Assembly (NCBI GenBank): GCA_009839745.1
Contig: VXPE01000027.1
Coordinates: 1-53,348 of the forward strand
Origin: Candidatus Poribacteria bacterium
GTDB taxonomy: Bacteria > Poribacteria > WGA-4E > WGA-3G
DNA length: 53,348 nucleotides
Reading direction: 5' to 3'
The stretch's first letter is position 1, and each line of letters begins with the position of its first letter. Of this stretch, positions 35,587-45,379 are shown one piece after another. The notes under the pieces were generated by a model. The model saw only the letters and a list, made by a program, of their open reading frames with translations. It ran no database searches and was not told where the DNA came from. A program made the translations under genes and the position numbers.

Positions 35587-35940
35587 GACCGATCTCTCCC
35601 TATATTCACACAAACTTGATTCTGTAACGATTTTAGCATTTTTTGTATGTATGTGTCCAGTTAAAAAGATGTGAAACCCAGAGGCATTCAGTCAATTCCA
35701 CTCTGAAATCCAACTCTTATTTTCAGAGTAGCATTTTCCTCTGAAATGCCATAAAAGCACGGATCACCTTGGTTCGTGGCTGTTTTTCCTATCTCAATTT
35801 TTCCCATTTTACTCTGAATACTCTGAAATCCGAGCACTTTTCCATAGTTTCACTGCCCATAGAATCCGAGAAATCCGTATCATCCGCCAAAATCCGCTAT
35901 TCAGACAAACATCCGCCAACTGCGTACTCCTGAAAATCCG
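35587..35940. repeat. Intergenic region with ACTCTGAAATCC repeats and an ATCCG-rich tract
   Basis: ACTCTGAAATCC occurs at 35700-35711 and 35820-35831. The first copy forms a perfect 9-bp stem with TTTCAGAGT (35721-35729). From about 35873 to 35942 the word ATCCG recurs six times at irregular spacing. No gene seen. Confidence 0.55.
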
Positions 35941-35970
35941 TTGAATTAAAAATATCTATTGTGATACAAT
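35941..35970 (+). promoter_or_regulatory. Promoter of the glycyl-tRNA synthetase gene
   Basis: TTGAAT at 35941-35946 and TACAAT at 35965-35970, 18-bp spacer, about 30 bp before the GTG start. Confidence 0.55.
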
Positions 35971-36001
35971 AACTACTTGACTTAATCAATCCAAATGGAG
36001 C

Positions 36002-39000
36002 GTGGAAAGAAAAACAGATATGACTCTTCAAGAAATAATTTTAGCGTTAGAGAAATTTTGGGCAGACCACGGGTGCATCATCCAGCAACCGTGCGATATA
36101 GAAGTCGGGGCAGGCACATTTAACCCCGCAACATTTTTGCGATGCCTCGGCCCAGAACCGTGGCGCGTGGCGTATGTGGAGCCTGTGCGCCGTCCAACCG
36201 ACGGCAGATATGCCGAAAATCCTTTCCGTGTTGGGGCATATTATCAATATCAGGTGATACTCAAACCAGCACCTGAAAATGTGCTTCCGCTCTACCTTGA
36301 GAGCCTTTATAGTCTCGGCATTTCACCCCGCAAGAACGACATCCGATTTGTAGAAGACGACTGGGAATCACCGACGCTCGGTGCCTCTGGACTCGGCTGG
36401 GAGGTCTGGTGGAACGGCGCGGAAGTCACACAATTTACCTACTTCCAACAGATGGGGAGCATTGACCTGGATCCGATATGTGCTGAGATTACTTACGGAC
36501 TTGAGCGCATCGCTCTCTACTTACAGGATGTCGATGACTTTTTTGACATCCGCTGGAACGAACACGTCAATTACGGTGATGTCCACCGGCAGAGCGAAGT
36601 GGAGTACTCGACTTACAACTTTGAGCGTGCGGATGTAGACATGCTTTTTGAGTTGTTCAGCACGTATGAGAAGGAGACCCACGCGTGTTTAGATGCGGGG
36701 TTAGTGCTACCTGCAACCGATCATGTCTTGAAATGTTCACATACCTTCAACATGTTGGACGCACGCGGGGTCATCAGTGTCACGGAGCGGGTGAGTTACA
36801 TTGAACGTGTCCGACGGCTTGCACAGCGGATCGCACGCGCGTATGTCAAACAGCGTGAAGAGATGGAACACCCCCTCATGGGACGTTTTCACATAGAGAG
36901 ACACCCCACTGCGGTAGGTGCGGTTTCTAACCAGGGTTCCCACCCGTTACTGGGAAGGGACACTGAATCAGCCCCCACCGCGGTAGGTGCGGTTTCTAAC
37001 CGCACTGAAACCGCTGACCTCCTCTTTGAAATCGGCACGGAAGAGATACCTGCGAGTTATGTCCCGCCTGTCCTTGAACAACTACGCGAGATCGCGACTG
37101 AATCCCTCACAAATCACAGAATCCCATTTGGCGAAGTTCAAACACTCGGCACACCGCGTCGTATCACGCTCAGTATCAAGGACGTAAGAACGCTGCAGGA
37201 GAGCCAAGAGACAGAGGTCGTGGGACCCCCGAAACGTATCGCCTACGATGAAAACGGCGAGCCGACAAAAGCCGCAATCGGTTTCGCAAAAACACAGGGT
37301 GTTGACTTGACAGCACTCCGTATTGTTGAAACGGAACGCGGTGAATATGTCGCTGCCTCCAAACTCGAAACGGGTGGCCCAACACGAGACATCTTGAAAA
37401 CGCTGTTAACGGAATGGATTGAAGCCCTCCGTTTTCCCAAAACCATGCGTTGGGAGACCGACGCCGAAGAACCGCGGGCATTCGCTCGCTTTGCGCGTCC
37501 CATCCGATGGCTCGTGGCGTTACTCGGAGATGCTGTTATCGACTGCCCCTACGGTGCCGCACACGCAGGACGGTTAACCTATGGGCATCGCTCCTTACAT
37601 CCTGAACCGATAACTTTAACTTCTGCCGACTTAGACACGTATATTGAAAAACTGCGTGCTGTTGATGTCATCGCCTGTCCAAAAGAGCGCAGGGACACAA
37701 TCGAGAAACAGGTCAGAGACGTTTTTGAGGGCGAAGGATGCCTTCCAAAACTGGATGAAGAATTGCTGGATACAGTGAACTATCTTGTAGAGAACCCACA
37801 ACCGATCGTGGGCAATTTTAGTGAGTCGCATTTGGAAATACCGTCTGAGGTGTTGATTACCGCAATGAAGACCCATCAACGCTATTTTCCGATGTGGAGA
37901 AGTGAATCTGTCCTCGCCCCGAAATTCGTCACGATTTCCAACGGGACGGACGGGAATATTGACGGGGTTCGGCACGGGAATGAACGCGTCCTCCACGCCA
38001 GACTCAACGATGCAGAGTTCTTCTACAACGAAGACCAGAAAACCAGTCTCGCTGATAAGGTTGAACGTTTAGATGCCGTTGTCTTCCACGCCAAGCTCGG
38101 TTCACTCTGGGATAAAGCCGATCGGCTTAAAGCGTTAGTTCAGTTCATCGGAGCAGAATTGCAAGTCCCGGAAACAACCGTCGGTCATGCAGAACGCGCA
38201 GCATGGCTCTGTAAAGCGGATTTGACGACGCAAATGGTGATCGAATTTCCATCATTGCAGGGAATTACGGGGAGATATTACGCAGAGAACGGTGGAGAAG
38301 CGGAACCTGTTACGACGGCTATTGCTGAGCATTACCAACCGCTCGGTGCTGATACGCCGCTACCTGAAACTGAAGTCGGCGCGCTCGTCGCAATCGCCGA
38401 TAAGCTTGACACGATTGTCGGGTATTTCGGTATAGACGAACGCCCCACGGGTTCACAAGACCCATACTCCTTAAGACGACATGCCCTTGGCACAATCCGA
38501 ATCCTCCGAGACCGGAAACTACTGCTGTCTTTAGATACCGTTGTCGAAAAGGCGATCTCCCTCTATACCGTCGAATTAGCCGAAGATACACGAACGAGTG
38601 TTCTTAACTTCATTAAAGAACGCCTACGCGTTATTTTGCTGGAGACGCATCGATATGCGCCAGATCTCGCCGATGCTGTCTTGGCGATTGGGACCGTTGA
38701 CATCATTGATATTCTCGAACGCGCCAGTGCACTTGCCGAATTTCGCTTGACACCAAATTTTGAGGAAGTGTATAATGCACTCAATCGAGTATTGAGAATT
38801 TTACCGCCGGACGCGCCAGAAACTGTAGACGCTGCACTCCTGCAGGACGCTGCTGAGAAGCAGTTGTATGCCTGTATCACCGACGCAGAACTCTTTTTGG
38901 CGCAGTTCACAAGCCAAAACTTGCAAGACAGAAGTCAGCAAAGCATTCGGGAACGCGACTACGCGAAACTACTGACGCAACTCGCTGCTTTACAACCCGC

Positions 39001-39142
39001 GATAGATACATTCTTTGATGATGTGTTGGTTATGGCGGAGGATCCATCGCTGCGCGCGAACAGATTGGCGGTATTGAACCGAATCGGACGGAATATCTAC
39101 GCTGTCGCAGACCTGACAAAACTCGTGATCGCTGGAATTTAA
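36002..39142 (+). CDS. glyQS: Glycyl-tRNA synthetase, fused alpha and beta subunits, with repeat-derived linker
   Basis: 1046 residues. The alpha (GlyQ) part, about 1-295, begins [20 protein letters not shown] and carries [40 protein letters not shown] and [12 protein letters not shown], the class II active site. The beta (GlyS) part, from about residue 338, starts with [20 protein letters not shown] and includes an HD-like segment and a C-terminal anticodon-binding helix bundle. Fused GlyQS is known, for example in chlamydiae. The linker is unusual: TAVGAVSN occurs twice (about residues 303-310 and 326-333), encoded by two near-identical 29-bp DNA copies. The GTG at 36002 has GGAG upstream; the ATG at 36020 is an alternative start. 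Confidence 0.93.
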   Translation: MERKTDMTLQEIILALEKFWADHGCIIQQPCDIEVGAGTFNPATFLRCLGPEPWRVAYVEPVRRPTDGRYAENPFRVGAYYQYQVILKPAPENVLPLYLESLYSLGISPRKNDIRFVEDDWESPTLGASGLGWEVWWNGAEVTQFTYFQQMGSIDLDPICAEITYGLERIALYLQDVDDFFDIRWNEHVNYGDVHRQSEVEYSTYNFERADVDMLFELFSTYEKETHACLDAGLVLPATDHVLKCSHTFNMLDARGVISVTERVSYIERVRRLAQRIARAYVKQREEMEHPLMGRFHIERHPTAVGAVSNQGSHPLLGRDTESAPTAVGAVSNRTETADLLFEIGTEEIPASYVPPVLEQLREIATESLTNHRIPFGEVQTLGTPRRITLSIKDVRTLQESQETEVVGPPKRIAYDENGEPTKAAIGFAKTQGVDLTALRIVETERGEYVAASKLETGGPTRDILKTLLTEWIEALRFPKTMRWETDAEEPRAFARFARPIRWLVALLGDAVIDCPYGAAHAGRLTYGHRSLHPEPITLTSADLDTYIEKLRAVDVIACPKERRDTIEKQVRDVFEGEGCLPKLDEELLDTVNYLVENPQPIVGNFSESHLEIPSEVLITAMKTHQRYFPMWRSESVLAPKFVTISNGTDGNIDGVRHGNERVLHARLNDAEFFYNEDQKTSLADKVERLDAVVFHAKLGSLWDKADRLKALVQFIGAELQVPETTVGHAERAAWLCKADLTTQMVIEFPSLQGITGRYYAENGGEAEPVTTAIAEHYQPLGADTPLPETEVGALVAIADKLDTIVGYFGIDERPTGSQDPYSLRRHALGTIRILRDRKLLLSLDTVVEKAISLYTVELAEDTRTSVLNFIKERLRVILLETHRYAPDLADAVLAIGTVDIIDILERASALAEFRLTPNFEEVYNALNRVLRILPPDAPETVDAALLQDAAEKQLYACITDAELFLAQFTSQNLQDRSQQSIRERDYAKLLTQLAALQPAIDTFFDDVLVMAEDPSLRANRLAVLNRIGRNIYAVADLTKLVIAGI
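36904..37005. repeat. Two copies of a dispersed GTAGG repeat inside the GlyQ-GlyS linker
   Basis: Copy 1 at 36904-36932 and copy 2 at 36973-37001 differ at one base and share the core CGGTAGGTGCGGTTTCTAAC. Copy 2 continues to a perfect stem, GTGCGGTT/AACCGCAC with loop TCT (36987-37005). Both are read in the same frame. The hairpin layout equals that of intergenic copies at 612-634 and 5118-5137. Confidence 0.8.
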
Positions 39143-39282
39143 TTTATTGCTCCTGGACCGCTCTCCAAATGTAAAGCAAAGACAAATTATGCCATTTAAG
39201 GAGGACATAATTTCATTACGAGCAGGTTTCCGATTAGTTTTACTGGGTTTGGGAATTTTTGACTTTAAGGAAAAATTAAAAA

Positions 39283-42200
39283 ATGAAGCAACACCTCTTA
39301 TGTAATATATTGAAGATTTGTATCCATTTCTCGCTCATCGTAACTACTGCCCTCGTGATAGGGTGTGGTGAGAAAGAGAACAGGGACATTATTGAAGCGC
39401 GAGCTGCTATCGTTCGCGGAGATTATGCTGCTGCACAAGCCGCGGTCCAGAAGACAGATGCTGCAAATCAGGAGGCGCGACACCTCAAGGCTTTCCTGCA
39501 AAACCGCACGCGCACTGAGACGGAAGGGTGGCACCAAGCGATTGCGCAATCGAACGCTTATCTTGAAACGCTCGCGGCAGACATCCTCGCTATCTCGTTG
39601 ATGGAAGATCCGGATTCTGACGACCTTGATCGACAAGAGAGACTTGTCCGTTCGCAGAACGCCATCTCTGGGCTCTTCGCTGTATCGCTCGTTGAAGCGG
39701 GCGGAAAACGTCCAGAATTGCTCTCTGAACTCGTATCGCATTCGGATGCGGCTGTCGTTATAGGGGTTTTAGCCGCAGAAAAATGCTATCAACCGCACGC
39801 GCTCGCAGCGGTCTCAGAACTCATGACAAAACTCGGAAATGGAGAAGCGGTTGTTGAACGCTTGCAGCAGGCGATGCATCATAAAGATACAGCCATACAA
39901 AAGGAGGCTGTCCGTTATCTTGGAGCGATGCGGAATCCTGAACTCATCCCAATTTTTGAAGGAGCCCTTGCCGAAACGAAAAATGACCCTGAAGTCGCCT
40001 ACAGAGCAATCGTCGCGCTTGAACAATCCATCGGTGTCGTAGAGGTTGGGTCACCCAACCCTTACGCAGCCATTGTGCCGGGACTCCAACTCGCCCTCAG
40101 ACACAACAGTGCACAGGTCCGAATGCACGCCGCGAAACTCCTCGGAAGGCTCCAAACAGAAACAGCTGTGCCTGACCTCGTCCGACTTCTCGCAGATCCG
40201 AACAGTTACGTCAAAGATACCGCCATAGACGCGCTGAATCGTATCGGGGAACCCGCCGTGGCACCACTCCTTGAGGTATTAGACACTGGCGCCCGAAACC
40301 TTATTCCCGATGAAGACCTCGGCTTTGCCACAGAGTATCGGTACATCGCGAGTGCTTATATTGATAGTTTATGGATGAAAAAATATAGGAGCGGAACCTT
40401 ATCAGCCGCGATCCAAGCACTCGGGTTGCTCAAAATGGGAGATGGCGTAAAGCCACTCATAGACGAATTAAAAAATGAAGATTTGCAAGATGAAGCGTTG
40501 GCAGCACTCATCGAAATGCGTGGCGTTGCCGTGCTACCGATGATCGACGCACTCAAAAACGGCACAGACGAAATCCGAGTGAAGGTCGCAGATGCGCTCG
40601 GACAAATCGGGGACCGGCGCGCAATTGTTCCGCTCACTGAAGCATTGGATAGCGATCCATACAAAGAGGTAAAAGCACTTGCAGCCGTCGGGCTTGGTAA
40701 TATGCGGGCACGCGGCGAGAATAACGGGGTAGTCGTCGCTCTTACGAACGCACTCTCCTATGACGATACTACTGCGACAAATGCAGCAGAGGCACTCGGA
40801 AAAATTGATGTATCCACAGAAGATACCGTTCAAAAATTGATTCTCATAGCGATGGAAAAAAATATGCGAGAGACCTTACGCATTGCCGCGCTTACGGCAC
40901 TCTGGCGGCTCAAGCCTCAAGAAGCAACGCAGCCGATGCTACTTCTGATGTTCAGTGACGAGACCAGTCCAGTCTTACGCGCGAATGCTGTCAAGGTATT
41001 GAGCCGAATTCAAGCCCCTGAAACGATTCCTGTCTTACTCTGGGTGCTTTCCACACAATTTGACGAAATTTCAGATTTTCAACGGCACATGAAACGGGAA
41101 TACAAAACGCTGGATACACTCCGAACACAGGTTGACACCTTCCAGATTCAATGGACGCCTGACTATCCACGCGCAAATTATCGGACATGGGGTGAACTTA
41201 AACCGATTCCAAGTCTTGTTCGAAGTGAGGTCGCTCGAGCACTCGGTATCATCAAAGGGGACACTGTCGTAGAGCCTCTGGCAAACGCACTTCGGGACGA
41301 TGGACGCGCAACCGTCCGACAAAGCGCAGCGTGGGCACTCGGTGAAGTTAAAGGGGATGATGCCATTCCACCGCTGGTTACTGCGTTGAGAAAGGATAAA
41401 CAGGGGGCTGTCCGACAGGAAGCAGCGATCGCACTCGGGAAAATAAAAGGACTGAAGGTTGTTGATCCGCTCGTAGATGTTCTGAAAAACGATAAGTATG
41501 AAACCACGCGCTTTCAAGCCGCAAAGGCACTCCTGGAGATTCAAGCCGGGGATAAAGGGCTTGTTGATATTATCAAGAAGGGCTTGGGGAGTTTTGATGA
41601 TGGATACGAGGTGCAATCTGTTCAAGACCAGGTTATTGCCTCATTAATCAAAGATAACAACATTCCAACAGCCGAATTCGCACTTGATGCTCTGAAATCT
41701 GCAGAGGATGAGTGGACGAGATGGGCACTCGTTCATGTGATCGGAGCGAGTGCGAAAAAGGTTGCCGTTGATGCAATGCTGGTGGAATTGAAAAATCCAA
41801 GTTATGTCGTTCGGAGACGCGCCGCCGAATCGTTGGGTGGGTTCAAAGAACGCCGGGTTGTTGAACCGTTAATTCCTGTTCTCGAAAACAGAGATGAGAT
41901 GAAATCCGTTCGCGCAGCAGCAGCCGTATCCCTTGGCGCTCTCAAAGATGAACGGGCCTCTACCGCGTTGCTAACTGCACTCTCCGATGAAAATGCCGAG
42001 ATCCGATTGCAAGCCGCTGTCGCCTTGGGAAAACTCAAGGATACCAAAGCGATTCCGAGACTGAGTGAGATCGTTGAGGATCCATTAGAACCGGATACTG
42101 TCCGTAACGCTGCTGTGGCAGCACTCGGCAATATTGGGAACATGGCAGCGGAAGCCGTCCTGATGCGTGCTTTGGATGTCCGGATCGGAGATATATCAAA

Positions 42201-43155
42201 GAATGCTGTTGTTGCTTTGGGGCAGCTCAAAAGTGAAGCAGCGGTTCCGGCGTTAATCGCTATTTTGGAAGACAAACGGGTCGTGTTGGATGCGAGTACC
42301 GATGCGTTGGCGAAGGCTTCTGCTCGGACAAAAGCCGCAACGGCACTTGGTGAAATTGGAGGCACCCGTGCCGCTGAAGCGGTTGGGAGACGGCTCGTTG
42401 ATGATGCGGAATATATCGTCGCATTGGAGGATGCCGCAAATAGGAAAGCCATCGGCGCAGACGACCTGAAACGGAATTGGAGTTGGGAAGTCTTCGTCAA
42501 CGCCGCTAAAAAACTGGATTTACCAGCGTTTGTCGCACCGAAAATGGCAGCCCGCGCTGAGGATGCGTGGGAAAATCACCAAGTCAGAAATGCGGCAATG
42601 GTTGTGCTCGGTCGGTGTAATACAGCGGATGTTGCCTTAGACCTTTCACAACTCAGACAGCGGTTAGTTGATCCAAATGTTGACATCCGGAAAGCCACTG
42701 CACTTGGCATTGGGCAAGCCGGAATCAGTGGACTCATACCGGAACTCGTGCAGATAATGAAAGGCGGAAGCGAACCCGAAAAAGATGTCCGCCGAGCAGC
42801 AACGCAGGGACTTGGTGAGTTGGCTGATGAAACAACAACCGACGCACTTATTGAAGTGATGAACAACGATGAAAACCACGTCGAAATTCGACGCGATGCA
42901 TCGCGGGCATTGGGTAAAATCGCGACGGACACGGCGGTGACAGCGTTGGTGGAAAAACTAACAGCACTCCATGAAGCTCAGATTACAAGAGGCTTCCGTC
43001 TTGATGCTATCAAGGCGCTCGGAGATGCTAAGAACTCGAAGGCAGTAACGCTGCTTGAATTGATTCTCCAAGATCAGGACGCTGAAATTCACTTCCAAGC
43101 GGCAGCAGCACTCTTTGAAATTACAGGTAAAGGCTACGGTTACAACCGATTGTAA
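39283..43155 (+). CDS. Giant HEAT-repeat (PBS-lyase type) lipoprotein
   Basis: 1290 residues. The N-terminus MKQHLLCNILKICIHFSLIV...LVIGC is a lipoprotein signal with lipobox VIGC. From about residue 170 to the end the chain is a solenoid of roughly 30-residue HEAT_2/PBS-lyase repeats, for example DALGQIGDRRAIVPLTEALD, ALGEVKGDDAIPPLVTALRK and ALGKIKGLKVVDPLVDVLKN. No enzyme domain is visible, so it is likely a membrane-anchored protein-protein scaffold facing the periplasm or surface. ATG at 39283 follows AAGGAAAAATTAAAAA, resembling the 3' end of the leader repeats. It is one of the longest genes in the window and sits alone between glyQS and a NIPSNAP gene. Confidence 0.88.
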   Translation: MKQHLLCNILKICIHFSLIVTTALVIGCGEKENRDIIEARAAIVRGDYAAAQAAVQKTDAANQEARHLKAFLQNRTRTETEGWHQAIAQSNAYLETLAADILAISLMEDPDSDDLDRQERLVRSQNAISGLFAVSLVEAGGKRPELLSELVSHSDAAVVIGVLAAEKCYQPHALAAVSELMTKLGNGEAVVERLQQAMHHKDTAIQKEAVRYLGAMRNPELIPIFEGALAETKNDPEVAYRAIVALEQSIGVVEVGSPNPYAAIVPGLQLALRHNSAQVRMHAAKLLGRLQTETAVPDLVRLLADPNSYVKDTAIDALNRIGEPAVAPLLEVLDTGARNLIPDEDLGFATEYRYIASAYIDSLWMKKYRSGTLSAAIQALGLLKMGDGVKPLIDELKNEDLQDEALAALIEMRGVAVLPMIDALKNGTDEIRVKVADALGQIGDRRAIVPLTEALDSDPYKEVKALAAVGLGNMRARGENNGVVVALTNALSYDDTTATNAAEALGKIDVSTEDTVQKLILIAMEKNMRETLRIAALTALWRLKPQEATQPMLLLMFSDETSPVLRANAVKVLSRIQAPETIPVLLWVLSTQFDEISDFQRHMKREYKTLDTLRTQVDTFQIQWTPDYPRANYRTWGELKPIPSLVRSEVARALGIIKGDTVVEPLANALRDDGRATVRQSAAWALGEVKGDDAIPPLVTALRKDKQGAVRQEAAIALGKIKGLKVVDPLVDVLKNDKYETTRFQAAKALLEIQAGDKGLVDIIKKGLGSFDDGYEVQSVQDQVIASLIKDNNIPTAEFALDALKSAEDEWTRWALVHVIGASAKKVAVDAMLVELKNPSYVVRRRAAESLGGFKERRVVEPLIPVLENRDEMKSVRAAAAVSLGALKDERASTALLTALSDENAEIRLQAAVALGKLKDTKAIPRLSEIVEDPLEPDTVRNAAVAALGNIGNMAAEAVLMRALDVRIGDISKNAVVALGQLKSEAAVPALIAILEDKRVVLDASTDALAKASARTKAATALGEIGGTRAAEAVGRRLVDDAEYIVALEDAANRKAIGADDLKRNWSWEVFVNAAKKLDLPAFVAPKMAARAEDAWENHQVRNAAMVVLGRCNTADVALDLSQLRQRLVDPNVDIRKATALGIGQAGISGLIPELVQIMKGGSEPEKDVRRAATQGLGELADETTTDALIEVMNNDENHVEIRRDASRALGKIATDTAVTALVEKLTALHEAQITRGFRLDAIKALGDAKNSKAVTLLELILQDQDAEIHFQAAAALFEITGKGYGYNRL

Positions 43156-43166
43156 GGATTTTTAAT

Positions 43167-43183
43167 AGAGCGATTTTCGCTCT
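43167..43183. repeat. Hairpin after the HEAT-repeat gene
   Basis: AGAGCGA/TCGCTCT with loop TTT, 12 bp after the stop codon. No T run follows, so a rho-independent terminator is doubtful. Confidence 0.4.
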
Positions 43184-43203
43184 GCCTTCCGCACCATAAA
43201 CCC

Positions 43204-43290
43204 GTAGCCCGTAACATAGTGGAGAACGGATTTAAGGAAAACACTTCAGACTCCTAACCTACGCCGTTTCTCCGCAAGGTATAATTAAAA
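43204..43290 (+). repeat. Composite leader repeat, copy B, upstream of the NIPSNAP gene
   Basis: GTAGCCCGTAACATAGTGGA (from 43204) and the variant core CCGCAAGGTATAATTAAAA (43272-43290). Here an additional GAGGAG at 43291-43296 serves as ribosome site, so the leader is displaced by 12 bp. Confidence 0.6.
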
Positions 43291-43302
43291 GAGGAGATTT
43301 TT

Positions 43303-43626
43303 ATGGCTTTTTTTGAACTACGACAGTATAGAACGAAACCCGGTCAACGTGAGAATTGGGTGAAATACATGGAAGAGACCGTCCTTCCGTTCCAAATTTC
43401 TAAAGGGATGGTTGTGATTGGCAGTTTCATCGGTGAAGAAGAGGACGATCTCTACGTCTGGATTCGGCGGTTTGAGAGCGAAGCGCAGCGAGAACAGCTC
43501 TATGCAGCGGTTTATGAAGACGACCGATGGCTAAATGAAATCTCTGCCCGCGTCGGCGAACTGATTGACAGAGAACAGATCCTTGTGACACGATTGGAAC
43601 CCACTTCACGCTCGGCACACCAATAA
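43303..43626 (+). CDS. NIPSNAP family protein
   Basis: 107 residues. MAFFELRQYRTKPGQRENWVKYMEETVLPFQISKGMVVIGSFIGEEEDDLYVWIRRFES has the ferredoxin-like layout of NIPSNAP: an E-x-R-x-Y strand, a helix ending in the LPFQ turn, and the YVWIRRFES strand. Family members are often found next to catabolic genes in Planctomycetes and Poribacteria-like genomes; their biochemical role is unsettled. GAGGAG precedes the ATG by 6 bp. A PhyH-like gene follows after 124 bp. Confidence 0.8.
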   Translation: MAFFELRQYRTKPGQRENWVKYMEETVLPFQISKGMVVIGSFIGEEEDDLYVWIRRFESEAQREQLYAAVYEDDRWLNEISARVGELIDREQILVTRLEPTSRSAHQ

Positions 43627-43634
43627 GGAAAATA

Positions 43635-43670
43635 GGGCTTACGTAATTTATTATAAAGCGAGCGTAAGCC
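43635..43670. repeat. GGGCTTACG inverted repeat
   Basis: GGGCTTACG near 43635 and CGTAAGCCC near 43662 form a 9-bp stem around an AT-rich loop; a second short stem (AACCA..TGGTT) follows. Its ends resemble the CTTACGCA-type termini of the element at 46425. Confidence 0.55.
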
Positions 43671-43725
43671 CAACCAACGGGCGGGCTGGTTTGACGGAAA
43701 GGCATATGAAGCCCCAATCCATCTA

Positions 43726-43750
43726 ACCGAACCGCAAGGAAAATTTAAAA
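43726..43750 (+). repeat. Leader repeat core, copy D, abutting the PhyH-like start codon
   Basis: ACCGAACCGCAAGGAAAATT (43726-43745) then TAAAA and ATG at 43751. The upstream GCCCGTAA block is missing here. Confidence 0.65.
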
Positions 43751-44497
43751 ATGAGCCCCGAAGATAAATATCTGTTCGACCTTTGGGGGTATGTGAACAT
43801 CGAAAACGTTTTAGGGACAGACGAGCTCGCAGAACTCAATGCCCTTATCGATGCACAAGATTACCCAGATCCGATGGATGAGGATGTCTATTCACAGAGG
43901 TTCGGAGGATTCTTGAACTGGGAGAACGCCGCGTTCCGCAAACTCCTGAATCATCCGCGTATTATGCCGTTCTTAGCAGAGATCGTGGGTCCAAAATTCC
44001 GATTGGATCATGTCTACGGCATCTTAATGATAGAGGGGAATCCGGGTGGAATGCTTCACGGGGGTGGAACACCATACGACCCAGCGCAGTATTACGTCTT
44101 CCGAAACGATCGGATGTATAACGGATTAACCGTTGTGTCATGGGCTTTAACGGATATGCTGCCCGGACATGGGGGTTTCTGTTGTATCCCCGGTAGCCAT
44201 AAGAGCAACTATCCGTGTCCCTCACAGTTCCGACCCGTGAAGGACAACCAGACCTGTATGGCACCTGTGCATCAGAAGGCAGGGGATGTTGTCATCTTCA
44301 CAGAGGCGTTGACGCACGGGACCCTTCCGTGGACCGCTTCGCACGAACGGCGCTCCATTCTGTTCAAGTACTCACCCGGGCATGCCTCGTGGGGACAAGG
44401 CAGATACGACGACGAACTCCGCAACCTCATGTCAGACGATGACCAGCGGTTGATGCTTGAACCGCCTTACGTTGCAAACCGGAAACCGGTGGTATAA
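43751..44497 (+). CDS. Phytanoyl-CoA dioxygenase-like protein with altered metal motif
   Basis: 248 residues of the PhyH superfamily. LFDLWGYVNIENVLGTDELAELNALID is the usual start and VVSWALTDMLPGHGGFCCIPGSHKSNYP the conserved core. The distal His is in EALTHGTLPWT and the 2-oxoglutarate Arg in HERRSILFKYSPG. The first metal motif reads LHGGGTPYD, so the expected H-x-D is H-G-G; the Asp, if any, is displaced. The protein could still bind iron with different ligands or be non-catalytic. The start codon abuts leader repeat copy D, with AAGGA as ribosome site. Confidence 0.75.
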   Translation: MSPEDKYLFDLWGYVNIENVLGTDELAELNALIDAQDYPDPMDEDVYSQRFGGFLNWENAAFRKLLNHPRIMPFLAEIVGPKFRLDHVYGILMIEGNPGGMLHGGGTPYDPAQYYVFRNDRMYNGLTVVSWALTDMLPGHGGFCCIPGSHKSNYPCPSQFRPVKDNQTCMAPVHQKAGDVVIFTEALTHGTLPWTASHERRSILFKYSPGHASWGQGRYDDELRNLMSDDDQRLMLEPPYVANRKPVV

Positions 44498-44738
44498 AGC
44501 ATAGGTTGCGTTGAAGAAGATGAGAAGAAAAAGTATCTTTTTATTCTATTCACACTACTCGTCCTTGCGGTGGTGGTTCAAAAATGAGAATAATACGATA
44601 GATTTACCGATTACGACGCGCACCTTAGCGGTCACAGATCAGGTAAAAAACGCGGATGTGGGCAGGTGGAAAAGTTCACAGATGCCGGCGCATTACGCGA
44701 AATCGGAGTTGGCGGGCGGGAGCAATCGCGAAGTATAA
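44498..44738 (+). pseudogene. Possible frameshifted small membrane protein
   Basis: In one frame 44516-44586 reads EDEKKKYLFILFTLLVLAVV and stops, a clear membrane helix with no start codon. In the next frame the text continues NENNTIDLPITTRTLAVTDQ and on to 44738. A single shift near 44580 would join a membrane anchor to this tail. The frame beginning at TTG 44511 is open but its N-terminus looks unnatural. Weak evidence. Confidence 0.3.
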
Positions 44739-44754
44739 GGAAGAAAGAAAATAA

Positions 44755-45279
44755 ATGGAAACTATTATCAGAACAAGCAGATTCCAATGTGGTTGTTATC
44801 GGATTATGAACTGTAATGTTGCCTTTGGGATTTCGTTTTTTGTTCTGATTATCTATATCTTTATCGGGTGTGGGGCGGATACAAACATAGGTGCTGTTGT
44901 GTTTGTGGAGGTAAAACCTCCGCGTGTCCAGGTCGGTTCCGATGTAAATACGTGGCAAGCAAAATTTGATGTTGTCTTTCAAGGGGTGCCTGTTGATCTA
45001 CAAGCAGAATTCGTGCAGGGGTTTCATCGCTTTAAAGATGCCGATTGGGAACAAACGGGTAATATTGTAACCCTTCACTTTGAGTTCAAGCTCGCGTCTA
45101 TTGAAGAAAGGACTGGACCCACAGAAGTCCCTGAAAGAACATTGATCTTCCCACGAGAACATCAAAAAAAATCTGTTGAGGTAACGATCACTTGGGCTGA
45201 TGGACGCAAAACTTTCACAGTTGAGGTGTTCCCTCCGGTAACTATGTTTGTTGGACGAACTGACATTTTCTCCATTTGA
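44755..45279 (+). CDS. Putative lipoprotein of unknown function
   Basis: 174 residues. A hydrophobic stretch ending in a lipobox, VAFGISFFVLIIYIFIGCGA (about residues 22-41), follows an unusually long N-region, so the true start may be the internal ATG at 44806. The mature part is beta-rich (VEVKPPRVQVGSDVNTWQAK, then KKSVEVTITWADGRKTFTVE) and might be an Ig-like fold. AAGGAAG lies upstream of 44755. No family recognised; membrane-anchored periplasmic or surface protein expected. Confidence 0.6.
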   Translation: METIIRTSRFQCGCYRIMNCNVAFGISFFVLIIYIFIGCGADTNIGAVVFVEVKPPRVQVGSDVNTWQAKFDVVFQGVPVDLQAEFVQGFHRFKDADWEQTGNIVTLHFEFKLASIEERTGPTEVPERTLIFPREHQKKSVEVTITWADGRKTFTVEVFPPVTMFVGRTDIFSI

Positions 45280-45379
45280 ATGGTGGAACGTGGGGCGATC
45301 GCGAAGTATAAAGAGAAACAACAATCTAAAGGATCATAAAATACAAGTTCATCTACAATCACCTATATAGGAATATGGT

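Noticed and set aside
41802-42500. Long reverse-strand frames under the HEAT-repeat gene
   Set aside because: Low-complexity Ala/Ser-rich text produced by the regular codon pattern of the repeats on the other strand.
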